Assembly: GCF_022213955.1 (NCBI RefSeq)
Contig: NZ_JAKNTW010000024.1
Coordinates: forward strand, 62,001 to 126,000
DNA: 64,000 nucleotides
Source: Dolomitihabitans soli
GTDB lineage: Bacteria; Actinomycetota; Actinomycetes; Streptosporangiales; Streptosporangiaceae
Direction: 5' to 3'
The notes beneath the pieces were generated by a model. That model saw nothing but the letters and a program-made list of their open reading frames with translations. It did not search any database and had not been told where the DNA came from. Position 1 is the stretch's first letter, and the number at the start of each line of letters is the position of its first letter. Of the stretch, positions 47,117-55,021 are shown in pieces. A program made the position numbers and the translations under genes.

Positions 47117-47512
47117 ATGACCACGGACGCGCTGTCCCGAGTCTTCGCCGCTCTTGCGGATCCGACCCGGCGCGACATGGTGGCCCGGCTCTCGGAAGGC
47201 GACGCGACCGTGAGCCAGCTGGCCGAGCCGTACCGGATGACGCTGCAGGCCGTCTACAAGCACCTGCGGGTGCTCGAGGACGCCGGGCTCGTCAGCCGGC
47301 CGCGAGGGCCGCAGCCCCGGCCGGTACGCCTGGACGTCCAGGCCTTCGACCTGATGGACACCTGGATCGAGCGCCACCGGGGCCGCGTCGAGCAGCGCTA
47401 CCGCCGCCTTGACGCCACCCTGGCGGAGATGAACGGAGACGAGCATGAACAGGATCAGGGAGACAGCCATCGAAGCCGACCCGAGGCTGCCGGTCATCCG
47501 GACGATTCGTGA
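47117..47512 (+). CDS. ArsR-family (GAF-less, SmtB-like) regulator
   Basis: This 131-residue winged-helix protein reads VFAALADPTRRDMVARLSEGDATVSQLAEPYRMTLQAVYKHLRVLEDAGLVSRPRGPQPRPVRL. No metal-binding Cys set is present. This is the subtype that pairs with an SRPBCC/AHSA1 partner gene in actinomycetes. The 3' end overlaps the next gene by 68 nt, so they are co-translated. Confidence 0.92.
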   Translation: MTTDALSRVFAALADPTRRDMVARLSEGDATVSQLAEPYRMTLQAVYKHLRVLEDAGLVSRPRGPQPRPVRLDVQAFDLMDTWIERHRGRVEQRYRRLDATLAEMNGDEHEQDQGDSHRSRPEAAGHPDDS

Positions 47513-47927
47513 CTTCGCGGCAACGCCCGAGCAACTGTTGCGCGCCCACACCGATCCCGCGTTGTTCGCCCAGTGGGTGGGTCCCGACGCCATGGCCACC
47601 CGGATCGAGCACTGGGACGCGTGTACCGGCGGCAGCTGGCGGTACGTCTCGGTGCGCGACGGCACGGAGTACAGGTTCCACGGCTGCTTCCACGAGGTAC
47701 GGCCGGACCGTATCGTGCAGACCTTCACGTTCGAGGGCGATCCCGACGGAGTCGCGCTGGAGACGTTGTGGTTCGAGGACCTGGGCGACGGCCGTACGCG
47801 GCTGCGGACGCAGTCGCTGGTCGACAGCTTCGAAGGCCGCGACGCGTTGCTGCGCAGCGGCATGGAGGTCGGTGTCGACGAGGGTTACACGAAGCTGGAG
47901 AGGATGCTCATCGATGGCGCTGTCTGA
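47445..47927 (+). CDS. SRPBCC (AHSA1/START-like) domain protein
   Basis: This 160-residue protein shows the AHSA1-type pattern IRTIRDFAATPEQLLRAHTDPALFAQWVGP, GGSWRYVSVRDGTEYRFHGCFHEVRPDRIVQTFTFEG and a C-terminal helix ending TKLERML. It has a hydrophobic ligand cavity in this fold; the ligand is unknown. It is the usual partner of the ArsR gene upstream and overlaps the gene downstream by 14 nt. Confidence 0.92.
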   Translation: MNRIRETAIEADPRLPVIRTIRDFAATPEQLLRAHTDPALFAQWVGPDAMATRIEHWDACTGGSWRYVSVRDGTEYRFHGCFHEVRPDRIVQTFTFEGDPDGVALETLWFEDLGDGRTRLRTQSLVDSFEGRDALLRSGMEVGVDEGYTKLERMLIDGAV

Positions 47928-48486
47928 CCGCCCAGCCGAGCGACACCGGCAGGTTGCCGAACTGTTCACGGACCGGGTCCGCGGTACCCGGTCCTGGGAC
48001 GCGCCGTCCCCCGTCGCCGACTGGGCCGCCCGCGACGTCGTGCGTCACCTGACCGATTGGTTCCCCGGGTTCCTTGCCTCCGGTGCCGGCATCGAACTGC
48101 CCCGCGGACCGTCGGTGGACAAGAACCCGGTCGCTGCGTGGCAGGTTCACTGCGACGGTGTCCAGGCGGTGCTGGACGATCCGGAGACGACGCACCGGGA
48201 ACTCACCAACCCGCACATCGGCCGCCTGCCTCTGGCGACCGCGATCGACCAGTTCTACACCACTGACGTGTTCATGCACACCTGGGATCTCTCCAGGGCT
48301 ACCGGCCAGGACGACCGTCTTGACCCCGACTCCTGTGCCCGGCTCCTCGGTGAGATGGAGCAGATGGAGCAGGTTCTCCGCTCCTCCGGCCAGTTCGGCG
48401 CCCGGGTCGAGGTACCCGGCGGCGCGGATACCCAGACCAAACTGCTGGGTTTCATCGGCCGGGACCCGTTCTGGTCGGGGCAGTGA
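47914..48486 (+). CDS. TIGR03086-like (DinB/mycothiol-dependent maleylpyruvate isomerase fold) protein
   Basis: This 190-residue protein has RHRQVAELFTDRVRGTRSWDAPSPVADWAARDVVRHLTDWFPGFL at the N terminus, where the WxxxDVxxHL is typical, and FYTTDVFMHTWDLSRATGQDD with the metal-type His, as in actinobacterial TIGR03086 proteins. It may use mycothiol or a metal. It completes a three-gene overlapping operon. Confidence 0.88.
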   Translation: MALSDRPAERHRQVAELFTDRVRGTRSWDAPSPVADWAARDVVRHLTDWFPGFLASGAGIELPRGPSVDKNPVAAWQVHCDGVQAVLDDPETTHRELTNPHIGRLPLATAIDQFYTTDVFMHTWDLSRATGQDDRLDPDSCARLLGEMEQMEQVLRSSGQFGARVEVPGGADTQTKLLGFIGRDPFWSGQ

Positions 48487-48616
48487 GACGGACGCCCTTT
48501 TGGGCTGGACGCTGATTGCGGCATGTCGGAACCCAAGAATGAGCGAGGTCTCCGGTAGATGGTTCATCAGGCCCTCCAGGAAACGGCAACGGAAATTGCC
48601 ATTGGAAACGATCACA

Positions 48617-48642
48617 GGGCGCTCTCCTGGTGGAGAACGCCC
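48617..48642 (+). terminator. Probable terminator of the ArsR operon
   Basis: GGGCG-C-TCTCC-TGGT-GGAGA-A-CGCCC forms a 10-bp stem with one mismatch and a 4-nt loop, 130 nt past the operon end and 22 nt before the transposon left end. Confidence 0.65.
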
Positions 48643-48755
48643 TAGTGAGGTGGAGGCGCCTAAGTGCCCGTATACAAACTGATCCCTGCGCTTGCTGCGT
48701 GGGGCCGATATCGGGCGAACCTGTGACATATAGCGACTCTTCTGCGACATAAAGT

Positions 48756-48808
48756 GACCTTCCGGTAGCAACGGTGGTTATCCCAGCCCCGTCACCAACC
48801 GGAAGGTC
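48756..48808. repeat. 11-bp inverted repeat upstream of the IS5 transposase
   Basis: GACCTTCCGGT (48756-48766) and ACCGGAAGGTC (48798-48808) are perfect inverted copies separated by 31 nt, directly before the transposase. It could be a regulatory stem or a subterminal transposase site. Confidence 0.7.
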
Positions 48809-48816
48809 TGCCGCCG

Positions 48817-49734
48817 TTGTATGCCACCGCTCCCATCGCTGTCTCCCGTAACGAAGAAACTGCCTGCTCATGCGTGGCCTGCCGGTACGGCCGCGGAGCC
48901 GATCACCCGATCCGGGTGCCCCGCTACACCACCGACATGAGTGACGAAGAATGGCAGGTCATCAAGCCCTTGATGCCCTGGCCAGCCTGGTTACACGGCA
49001 ACGGCGGACGACCCGAGAAGTACTGCCGTCGCCTGATCATGGATGCCATCCGATACGTCGTCGACAACGGCTGCAAGTGGCGCAACCTACCCGCTGACTT
49101 CCTGGTGCCGTGGCGAACCATCCATGCAATCTTCACCCGCTGGTGGCAGAACGGTGATCTCTATGCTCTCCACAACGACCTGCGCGAACACGTTCGCCTG
49201 GCCGAGGGACGCGAGCCGGAGCCCAGCGCGGGGATCATCGATTCGCAGTCGCTGCGGGCCGCCGAGACCGTCGCCACCGGCTCGCGCGGATATGACGCGG
49301 CCAAGAAGGTGCAGGGCACCAAGCGGCACGTCATCGTGGACACCCTGGGCCTGCTGCTGGTCGTCATCGTCACCGCTGCGAGCGTCCAGGATCGCGACGG
49401 CGCCAGGCCCGCGCTGGAGCGCCTGTGCGACTGGTACGAGAGGATCACGCTGATCTGGGCCGACAGCGCCTACGGAGGCAAGCTCGTAACCTGGGCCCAA
49501 AAGCACCTCCGGCTGACCTTGGAGATCGTCAGGCGCAGCGACGACGTCAGCGGATTCGTCGTCCTGCCCCGCAGGTGGGTGGTAGAGAGGACGCTGTCGT
49601 GGATCTGTCAGCGCAGGCGGTGCGTGCGGGACTATGAGCGGTTATCCGAGCACCACGAGGCCATGGTCTTGTGGGCGATGATCATCATCATGGGACGACG
49701 GCTCGCACGATCCGCCTCCCCCAAGTCGACCTGA
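48817..49734 (+). CDS. IS5-family (IS427-like) transposase, intact DDE
   Basis: Up to 305 residues. The core begins RYTTDMSDEEWQVIKPLMPWPAW, so a start nearer 48900 is also possible. Catalytic residues are visible: Asp in GIIDSQSLRAAET (about 142), Asp in LIWADSAYGGKLVTW (about 216) and Glu in RWVVERTLSWICQRRRCVRDYE (about 257, the Y-2-R-3-E-6-K-like region). GSRGYDAAKKVQGTKRHVIVDTLGLLL is the typical IS427 block. The frame is uninterrupted, so the element may be active. Confidence 0.93.
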   Translation: MYATAPIAVSRNEETACSCVACRYGRGADHPIRVPRYTTDMSDEEWQVIKPLMPWPAWLHGNGGRPEKYCRRLIMDAIRYVVDNGCKWRNLPADFLVPWRTIHAIFTRWWQNGDLYALHNDLREHVRLAEGREPEPSAGIIDSQSLRAAETVATGSRGYDAAKKVQGTKRHVIVDTLGLLLVVIVTAASVQDRDGARPALERLCDWYERITLIWADSAYGGKLVTWAQKHLRLTLEIVRRSDDVSGFVVLPRRWVVERTLSWICQRRRCVRDYERLSEHHEAMVLWAMIIIMGRRLARSASPKST

Positions 49735-49788
49735 CGATCAGTTTGGCACTCAAGGAGCTCTGGCGTTCAGCGGTGGACGGGCGTCGGC

Positions 49789-50568
49789 CTAGAGTTCAGT
49801 GAGGAACTCGTTGACGGCCTTGGCAAAGCCGTTGGGGTCGTTGGCGTATACGAAGTGGTCAGTGTTCAGTTCGAACATACGGGTGTTGGGGCGGCGGTCG
49901 ACCATGGCCTGGGCCTGGTCGGCGGGGACGACGCCCTGGGTGGGGTGGATCAGGAGGGCGGGGCAGGTGCTGGCCAGCCAGTCGGCCCAGTGGTCGCCGT
50001 GGACGAGGTCCTCCGAGTCGACGATGTCTTGCGGGTGGAAGGGCAGGCTCCAGGTGCCGTCGGGGCGTTCGCGAGGGAGCTTGCCGAAGAAGGAGGCCAT
50101 CGGGCCCATGCCGTCGATCAGCGCCTTGCGGCTGGGGGCCTCGTAGGGCAGGCCCAGGACGAAGGCCAGCGGGTTGTGGCCGTCGAGGCCCAGGGAGGCT
50201 GCGCCGTCGGCGTTGATGAAAGCGCTGACCCGCTCGGGGTGACGGGCGGCGAGTTGGTAGGCGTTGATGCCGCCGAGCGAATGGCCGAGAACGACGACCT
50301 GGTCGAGGCCCAGGTGGTCCAGGAGGGTTGCGGCGTCGGCGACGTACCCAGCCCGGGAGTAGTCGGCGGCGCGGTCGGAGTGGCCGTGTCCGCGCTGGTC
50401 GAGGGCGATGAGACGCCACTCGGGGGACAGTTCGGCGGCCAGGTCGGCGAAGCTCGCCGCCTCCGACATGTGACCGTGGAGGGCCAGCAGGGGGCGGCCG
50501 GTGCCGCCGAAGTCGAGGTAGGAAAGCCGGCGGCCGTCGATGACGAGTTCGGCCCGGGTGGCGGTCAT
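49789..50568 (-). CDS. Alpha/beta hydrolase (transposon cargo)
   Basis: This 259-residue protein has its ATG at 50568 behind GGAGAAG. Oxyanion block LLALHGHMSEAASF, DQRGHGHSDRAADYSRAGY, the nucleophile elbow VVLGHSLGGINAYQLAARHP (Ser), and a C-terminal NTDHFVYANDP supplying the His. It is divergent from a TetR gene with paired palindromes between, which suggests an inducible detoxifying or ester/lactone-hydrolysing enzyme; the substrate is unknown. It lies inside the IS5-type element. Confidence 0.9.
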   Translation of the reverse strand: MTATRAELVIDGRRLSYLDFGGTGRPLLALHGHMSEAASFADLAAELSPEWRLIALDQRGHGHSDRAADYSRAGYVADAATLLDHLGLDQVVVLGHSLGGINAYQLAARHPERVSAFINADGAASLGLDGHNPLAFVLGLPYEAPSRKALIDGMGPMASFFGKLPRERPDGTWSLPFHPQDIVDSEDLVHGDHWADWLASTCPALLIHPTQGVVPADQAQAMVDRRPNTRMFELNTDHFVYANDPNGFAKAVNEFLTEL

Positions 50569-50625
50569 CTTCTTCTCCGTTCTTGGGGTGGGATGACCAT
50601 AGACGAAATTTGGGCATTTGCGCAA

Positions 50626-50662
50626 GGCGTACGCCTAATGCTTTCGCCTAAGGCGTTTGCCT
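50626..50662. promoter_or_regulatory. Two TetR-type operators in the hydrolase/TetR intergenic region
   Basis: AGGCGTACGCCT (50626-50637, perfect palindrome) and AGGCGTTTGCCT (50651-50662) are 25 bp apart, centre to centre, in the 118-bp gap between the divergent starts. Confidence 0.75.
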
Positions 50663-50686
50663 GACGCATCCGCTACCATCCGTGGC

Positions 50687-51268
50687 ATGGGAAATCGCGA
50701 GGATCTCGTCGCCGGTGCCCGACGTTGTCTGGAGGAGAAGGGGTGGGCACGAACCACGGTCCGCGACATCGCCGCGGCCTCCGGCGGGGTCAGCATGGCG
50801 GCCATCGGCTACCACTTCGGATCGCGGGAGGCGCTGCTGAACGCGGCGCTCATCGAGGCGATCGACGAATGGGGCTCGGAGACAGGGCGCACGCTTGCCA
50901 ACTACGCCGGGGACACCTCCGGGGAACAGTACGAGGCCATGTGGACGGGGATCACCGAGTCGTTCGGTACCCACCGGAATCTGTGGATCGCCACAATCGA
51001 GGCGCTACTCCAGTCTGAGCACTCGCCTGAGCTGCGTCGATATCTGGCCGGGGCCCAGGCTGAAGGTCGTCGCGGGCTGGCGGCAATCCTGCTGGGGGTC
51101 GAGGAGAGCGCTCTAGCGGAGGGTTCCGTACGATCGCTGGGAGCGGTGCAGATGGCTCTGCTCTCGGGAGTGATGGTGCAGTGGCTCACCGACCCCGAGC
51201 AGGCTCCCTCCGCGTCCGAGGTGGTGGCGGGGCTACGGGCCATCGCAGCTATCGCCGACAAGCATTGA
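50687..51268 (+). CDS. TetR-family regulator (transposon cargo)
   Basis: About 193 residues from the ATG MGNREDLVAG. The helix-turn-helix is ARRCLEEKGWARTTVRDIAAASGGVSMAAIGYHFGSREALLNAAL. The C-terminal ligand domain ends AGLRAIAAIADKH. It should repress the divergent hydrolase through the paired AGGCG-TTTGCCT-type palindromes. It lies inside the IS5-type element. Confidence 0.93.
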   Translation: MGNREDLVAGARRCLEEKGWARTTVRDIAAASGGVSMAAIGYHFGSREALLNAALIEAIDEWGSETGRTLANYAGDTSGEQYEAMWTGITESFGTHRNLWIATIEALLQSEHSPELRRYLAGAQAEGRRGLAAILLGVEESALAEGSVRSLGAVQMALLSGVMVQWLTDPEQAPSASEVVAGLRAIAAIADKH

Positions 51269-51350
51269 CACCGATCCGCGCTCACCATCCTCGGCGGTGG
51301 CTACTTGATGTGGCATGGCGCACGGACACCCGCCTCACCTTCCGCGCTGG

Positions 51351-51519
51351 CTACCACGACAACACCGTGCCCGCGATGAAGGACCCGATCGCGGCGGCGC
51401 GGCCAGCGCCGCGCCGGGCCATCTCGTGCCCGTCCAGCGCGGTGACCACCGCCGACGACTCACCGGGCGGGTTGATCAGAATGGCGGCCGTCGAGCGCTG
51501 CATTGTCTGCCGCCACTGA
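51351..51519 (-). pseudogene. TctA-family permease fragment inside the transposon
   Basis: The minus strand reads [42 protein letters not shown] and soon stops. The ILINxPGExSxVVTALDGxxMARxGxAG and GSFIAGTV motifs belong to tripartite tricarboxylate transporter TctA permeases. Only about 50 residues remain. It shows that the distal end of the cargo was taken from a chromosomal locus of different content. Confidence 0.75.
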
Positions 51520-51793
51520 CAACTCGCTGATCAGTTTGTACACGGGCACTAAGGAAATCGAACCCTCGACCACGCACTACGAGGGCCTGGGCTAGGTGAA
51601 CCTGGAGGCCTGATGCGGGGCTCGTAGCGGCGGCGTTACCGTGGAAGTCACGGGGGATTTCGGACCGTTGCCGCCAAGGGTGTGGCGGGCCCGGAGGGTT
51701 GAGACGAGCGCCGTAGCGTACGTCTCGGCCAGGATGCCCCAGCGCGAGGAGAGGTCAACTCAGGGACCACGCACCGCCTGGAGGGAGCAGCCC

Positions 51794-53239
51794 ATGTCGA
51801 TCAAGGTCGAGACACTCTCGGGCGAGACCGCCACACTGGACGACGACAAACTCGAAGAGCTCCGGATGACCTTCCGGGGTCCGTTGATCACGCAGCAGGA
51901 CGACGAGTACGACGCGGTCAGGGTCGTGCAGAACGGGCTGATCGATCGTCGGCCCGCCCTCATCATCAGGTGCTCAGGCACCGCCGACGTCATCGACGCC
52001 GTCAACCTCGCCCGCGAGTACGGCATGCTGGCGGCGGTGCGCAGCGGCGGGCACAGCGTCGCGGGCCACTCCGTCCGCGACCGCAGCCTGCTGATCGACC
52101 TGTCCGAGATGCGCGGCGTCTGGGTCGATCCCGACGCCCGCCTGGTCCGCGTCCAAGGTGGCGCGACCTGGGGAGACGTCGACCGCGAGGCTCAGGCGTT
52201 CGGCCTGGCCGTTCCGGGCGGTGTGGTGTCGACGACCGGCGTCGCCGGCCTCACCCTGGGCGGCGGGATCGGGTGGCTCCACCGCAAGTACGGGCTGTCC
52301 TGCGACAATCTGCGCGCCATCGAGATCGTCACCGCCGACGGGCGACTGCTGCGCGCCAGTGAGTCCGAGAACGAAGACCTGTTCTGGGCCCTGCGAGGAG
52401 GCGGCGGCAACTTCGGCGTGGTCACCTCCTTCGACTTCACCGCGCACCCCGTCGGCCCGACCGTGATGTGCGCACTACCGATATACGCCGAAAATCCGGA
52501 CAAGGTGTTCCGCGCCTGGAGCGACTGGACCGAGACCGTCCCCGACGAGGTCACCACCAGAGCTATCTTCTGGACGATCCCGCAGGACCCGCACATGCCG
52601 CCGGAGATCCATGGCAAACAGGTCCTTGTCACCGGTGCCCTGTACGCCGGGCCGCCCGACGAGGGGGAAAAGGTCCTCCAGCCGGTACGGCAGCTCGGCA
52701 CCCCGCTCGCCGACCTGAGCGCCCCGATGCCGTACCGCGTGTTCCAGGCGGCCTTCGACTTCTTCTTCGTCAAGGGCGCGCTGGCCAGCTACTGGAAGTC
52801 GCTGTTCCTGAGCGGCCCGCCCAGCCGGGCGGCAGACTTGATCGTGCGGCACGGGCTCGCGCGGACCGCACCGGAGTCCATGATCCACGTGCCGCTGCTC
52901 GGCGGAGCGATCAGCCGTACGGACCCGGACGACACGGCATACGCCGACCGCGACGCGACCTGCATGCTGAGCGTGGACGGCAACTGGCTCGATCACCGCG
53001 ACTCAGCCGACCACATCGCCTGGGTGCGACACGTCATCAGCCAGGCCGACGAGTTCTCGACCGGCCGGACCTACCTCAACTTCGACAGCGCCGCACCAGG
53101 AGAGGCGCCCGACCTGGTCCAGGCGGCGTTCGGCGACAACCTCCAGCGGCTGGCCGACGTCAAGCGGCGCTACGATCCGCACAACCTGTTCCGCCTCAAC
53201 GCCAACGTCCCGCCCGCCCGGCCCTCGACCGATCTCTAA
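51794..53239 (+). CDS. FAD-linked (BBE/PCMH) oxidoreductase
   Basis: About 481 residues; the ATG at 51794 follows GAGGGAG. The PCMH FAD-binding domain shows LAAVRSGGHSVAGHSVRDRSLLIDLS, where the first His (about 87) is the likely 8-alpha-histidyl FAD site, and GVVSTTGVAGLTLGGGIGWLHRKYGLSCDNL. The Cys of bicovalent enzymes is not at the expected place (VSTTG instead of a Cys), so single covalent attachment is likely. The BBE tail is RRYDPHNLFRLNANVPP. It is an oxidase of an unknown alcohol, sugar or natural product. Confidence 0.92.
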   Translation: MSIKVETLSGETATLDDDKLEELRMTFRGPLITQQDDEYDAVRVVQNGLIDRRPALIIRCSGTADVIDAVNLAREYGMLAAVRSGGHSVAGHSVRDRSLLIDLSEMRGVWVDPDARLVRVQGGATWGDVDREAQAFGLAVPGGVVSTTGVAGLTLGGGIGWLHRKYGLSCDNLRAIEIVTADGRLLRASESENEDLFWALRGGGGNFGVVTSFDFTAHPVGPTVMCALPIYAENPDKVFRAWSDWTETVPDEVTTRAIFWTIPQDPHMPPEIHGKQVLVTGALYAGPPDEGEKVLQPVRQLGTPLADLSAPMPYRVFQAAFDFFFVKGALASYWKSLFLSGPPSRAADLIVRHGLARTAPESMIHVPLLGGAISRTDPDDTAYADRDATCMLSVDGNWLDHRDSADHIAWVRHVISQADEFSTGRTYLNFDSAAPGEAPDLVQAAFGDNLQRLADVKRRYDPHNLFRLNANVPPARPSTDL

Positions 53240-53458
53240 ACGTTGGCACCTGAGTCTCCGGCCAACTCAGAGCTGCGGGCCATAGATCTCTGGGAACTTC
53301 CCCGGCCCCTTCGATGCGAAGCATTCGTATTGATCGCTTGATCTGGTGTTTGAGCTGGTCAACTGGGCTCTCAGCGTGCATTGACGTGCACGACTGAGCT
53401 GTGTGAAGCATCTCGGATGTCACTCGGCTTGGCACTCGATCCCTTGATCGATGGTGGG

Positions 53459-54178
53459 TCAGGGCTCCCAGATCTCGCGGAACGATGGCCACCAGCGGGG
53501 CAACTCGTCCTGGCGTACGCCGTGAGGCGGGAATCGCTCGATGGCGATGCATGCCGGGTGCAACTGGCGTTTCAGATAGGCGGCCAGCTTGTGGTGGCCG
53601 TCGAGCAGGAACCAACCGGGAAACTGGCTGTGGCGGATCGCCACTGTGAGCGGACGGCGGCCTTCGACGATGCGGCGGCCGTACTCCAGAGTGGTCGCCG
53701 GCGCCGGGGGAGGCCAGCGGTGCGTTGGAACGATCACGTCGCGGTCCCATTCGTCCGGGTGGTCGTACCAGATACGCTTCTCGCCCGGTTCGACCTCGAT
53801 GACGTTGGGCAATACCAGCTCGGCGATCCTTACCTGGTACTCTCCCGGCTCCAGCAGTGCGAGGAGCGGTGCCAGCGGCTCGGAGAGCCGCTCGACCGGG
53901 CTGGGGTCGGCGAGCCAGTCGCGCATACGGCCCCATTCGGCAACTGGAGCCCACTCGGAGACGAGGTGGGGATCCCCGTTGCTCGGCCAGGACATGTGGC
54001 GGGTGACGAGGCGCCCGATGCTGCCGCCGAAGTCGGCGGTGTCGGCTGCCACCGGCTCCCCCGTGATGGACAGCACGGCTCCGGCAGAGCCGCCGCGGAT
54101 AGAGATGACGCCGAGGCCGTCAGTCACCGTGACGATTTCGACCTGCTTGGCTTTCTTGTCGCGTCTGCGGGTCACCAT
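53459..54178 (-). CDS. Hypothetical protein with ParB-like LDGHHK motif
   Basis: This 239-residue protein starts MVTRRRDKKAKQVEI. Near the C terminus, PGWFLLDGHHKLAAYLKR resembles the DGHHR/K motif of ParB-like nuclease or CTPase folds and of some phosphotransfer domains. The rest (IWYDHPDEWDRDVIVPTHRWPPP) is unfamiliar. No membrane segment. I cannot assign a function. Confidence 0.65.
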   Translation of the reverse strand: MVTRRRDKKAKQVEIVTVTDGLGVISIRGGSAGAVLSITGEPVAADTADFGGSIGRLVTRHMSWPSNGDPHLVSEWAPVAEWGRMRDWLADPSPVERLSEPLAPLLALLEPGEYQVRIAELVLPNVIEVEPGEKRIWYDHPDEWDRDVIVPTHRWPPPAPATTLEYGRRIVEGRRPLTVAIRHSQFPGWFLLDGHHKLAAYLKRQLHPACIAIERFPPHGVRQDELPRWWPSFREIWEP

Positions 54179-54363
54179 TGACACCCCCAGTCGGCTTTGT
54201 CCCTCGGTTGTGCAGTGCTCGCGCGACGGCCGGCGCACTCATAGCCGTCACTGGCATGGATCATGAACATCACCATAGGAAGTGGCGGTATGTCCCTGGC
54301 ATGTCGGATGGGCCACGGCCTGCAATACGAGCGCTACCGGACTGCGCCACAACCGTCCACGGG

Positions 54364-54771
54364 TCACCGCCCGGCAAGCTGGTCCGGCATTCCGGGGACC
54401 GGCTCCCCGGGGTCGGCGCCGAGTGCGACGACCCGGTTCTCCGCGTCCACGTGGACGACGCTGGGCAGGTGCGCCCGCCGCTCCGCCTCGTCGAACGACG
54501 CATAGGTGATGATGATGACCAGGTGGCCGGGCTCGATCAGGTGAGCCGCGGCGCCGTTGACGCCGATGACGCCGCTGCCCGCCTCGCCGGTGATCGCATA
54601 GGTGACCAACCGGGCGCCGTTGTCGATGTCGACGATGTGCACCTGCTCGCCCTCGACGATGTCGGCGGCTGCCATCAGGTCGGCGTCGATGGTCAGCGAA
54701 CCGACGTAGTGCAGATCAGCCTGGGTCACGGTGGCTCGGTGGATCTTTCCGTTCATCAGCACCCGCTGCAT
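54364..54771 (-). CDS. panD: Aspartate 1-decarboxylase (pyruvoyl enzyme)
   Basis: This 135-residue protein starts [33 protein letters not shown]. Self-cleavage between Gly24 and Ser25 would form the pyruvoyl group. [55 protein letters not shown] matches PanD throughout. It makes beta-alanine for pantothenate. panC and panB are not adjacent, so it may be a second, context-specific copy supplying beta-alanine to a nearby pathway; that is inference. Confidence 0.95.
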   Translation of the reverse strand: MQRVLMNGKIHRATVTQADLHYVGSLTIDADLMAAADIVEGEQVHIVDIDNGARLVTYAITGEAGSGVIGVNGAAAHLIEPGHLVIIITYASFDEAERRAHLPSVVHVDAENRVVALGADPGEPVPGMPDQLAGR

Positions 54772-54838
54772 GGGCCCGCCTCTTCCCTCATGATCAACTA
54801 CTGACTTCACCTACTCCAGCCCCGAGGAGAACCCGGAT

Positions 54839-55020
54839 ATGCTCCGCCGGCTTCCCCTGGACGTCAGTCCGCTTCGGACCAGCAGAGCCTTCCGCGATGT
54901 CCTCATCGCCCGCACCGTCTCGGTCTTCGGCATCGGGATGCTCATGGTCGCCGTGCCGGTGCAGGTCTGCTCGATGACCGAATCGACCGTACACGTGGGC
55001 GCGGTGTGCGTTGCCGAGGG
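54839..55020 (+). pseudogene. EntS-type MFS siderophore exporter, N-terminal fragment
   Basis: Reads LPLDVSPLRTSRAFRDVLIARTVSVFGIGMLMVAVPVQVCSMTESTVHVGAVCVAEG, the first two helices of an EntS-like exporter (LDxSPLRxSRxFRxLLIAR and GxxMLxVAVPVQV). It breaks abruptly at the end of the thioesterase gene on the other strand. No ATG with a clear RBS other than 54839 and no remainder is present. Confidence 0.8.
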
Positions 55021-55021
55021 G

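Larger units (their letters stand above)
48664..51549. mobile_element. IS5-family transposon with cargo genes, 2886 bp, TAA target duplication
   Basis: Left end 48664-48684 (GTGCCCGTATACAAACTGAT plus C) and right end 51529-51549 are inverted repeats matching at 20 of 21 bases, with TAA directly on both outer sides (48661-48663 and 51550-51552), the duplication typical of IS5/IS427-like elements. Inside are the transposase, a leftward hydrolase, a TetR gene and a TctA fragment. A shortened inner right end (GATCAGTTTG then GCAC, 7 bases missing) lies at 49736-49749 just after the transposase, where a plain IS would end. So cargo appears to have been captured by loss of the inner end and use of a distal one. 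Confidence 0.82.

Noticed and set aside
52290-52310. Cys of GLSCDN as second covalent FAD site in the oxidase at 51794
   Set aside because: It lies about 83 residues after the His; in bicovalent enzymes the Cys is about 60 residues on, where this protein has VSTTG. Only His linkage is supported.
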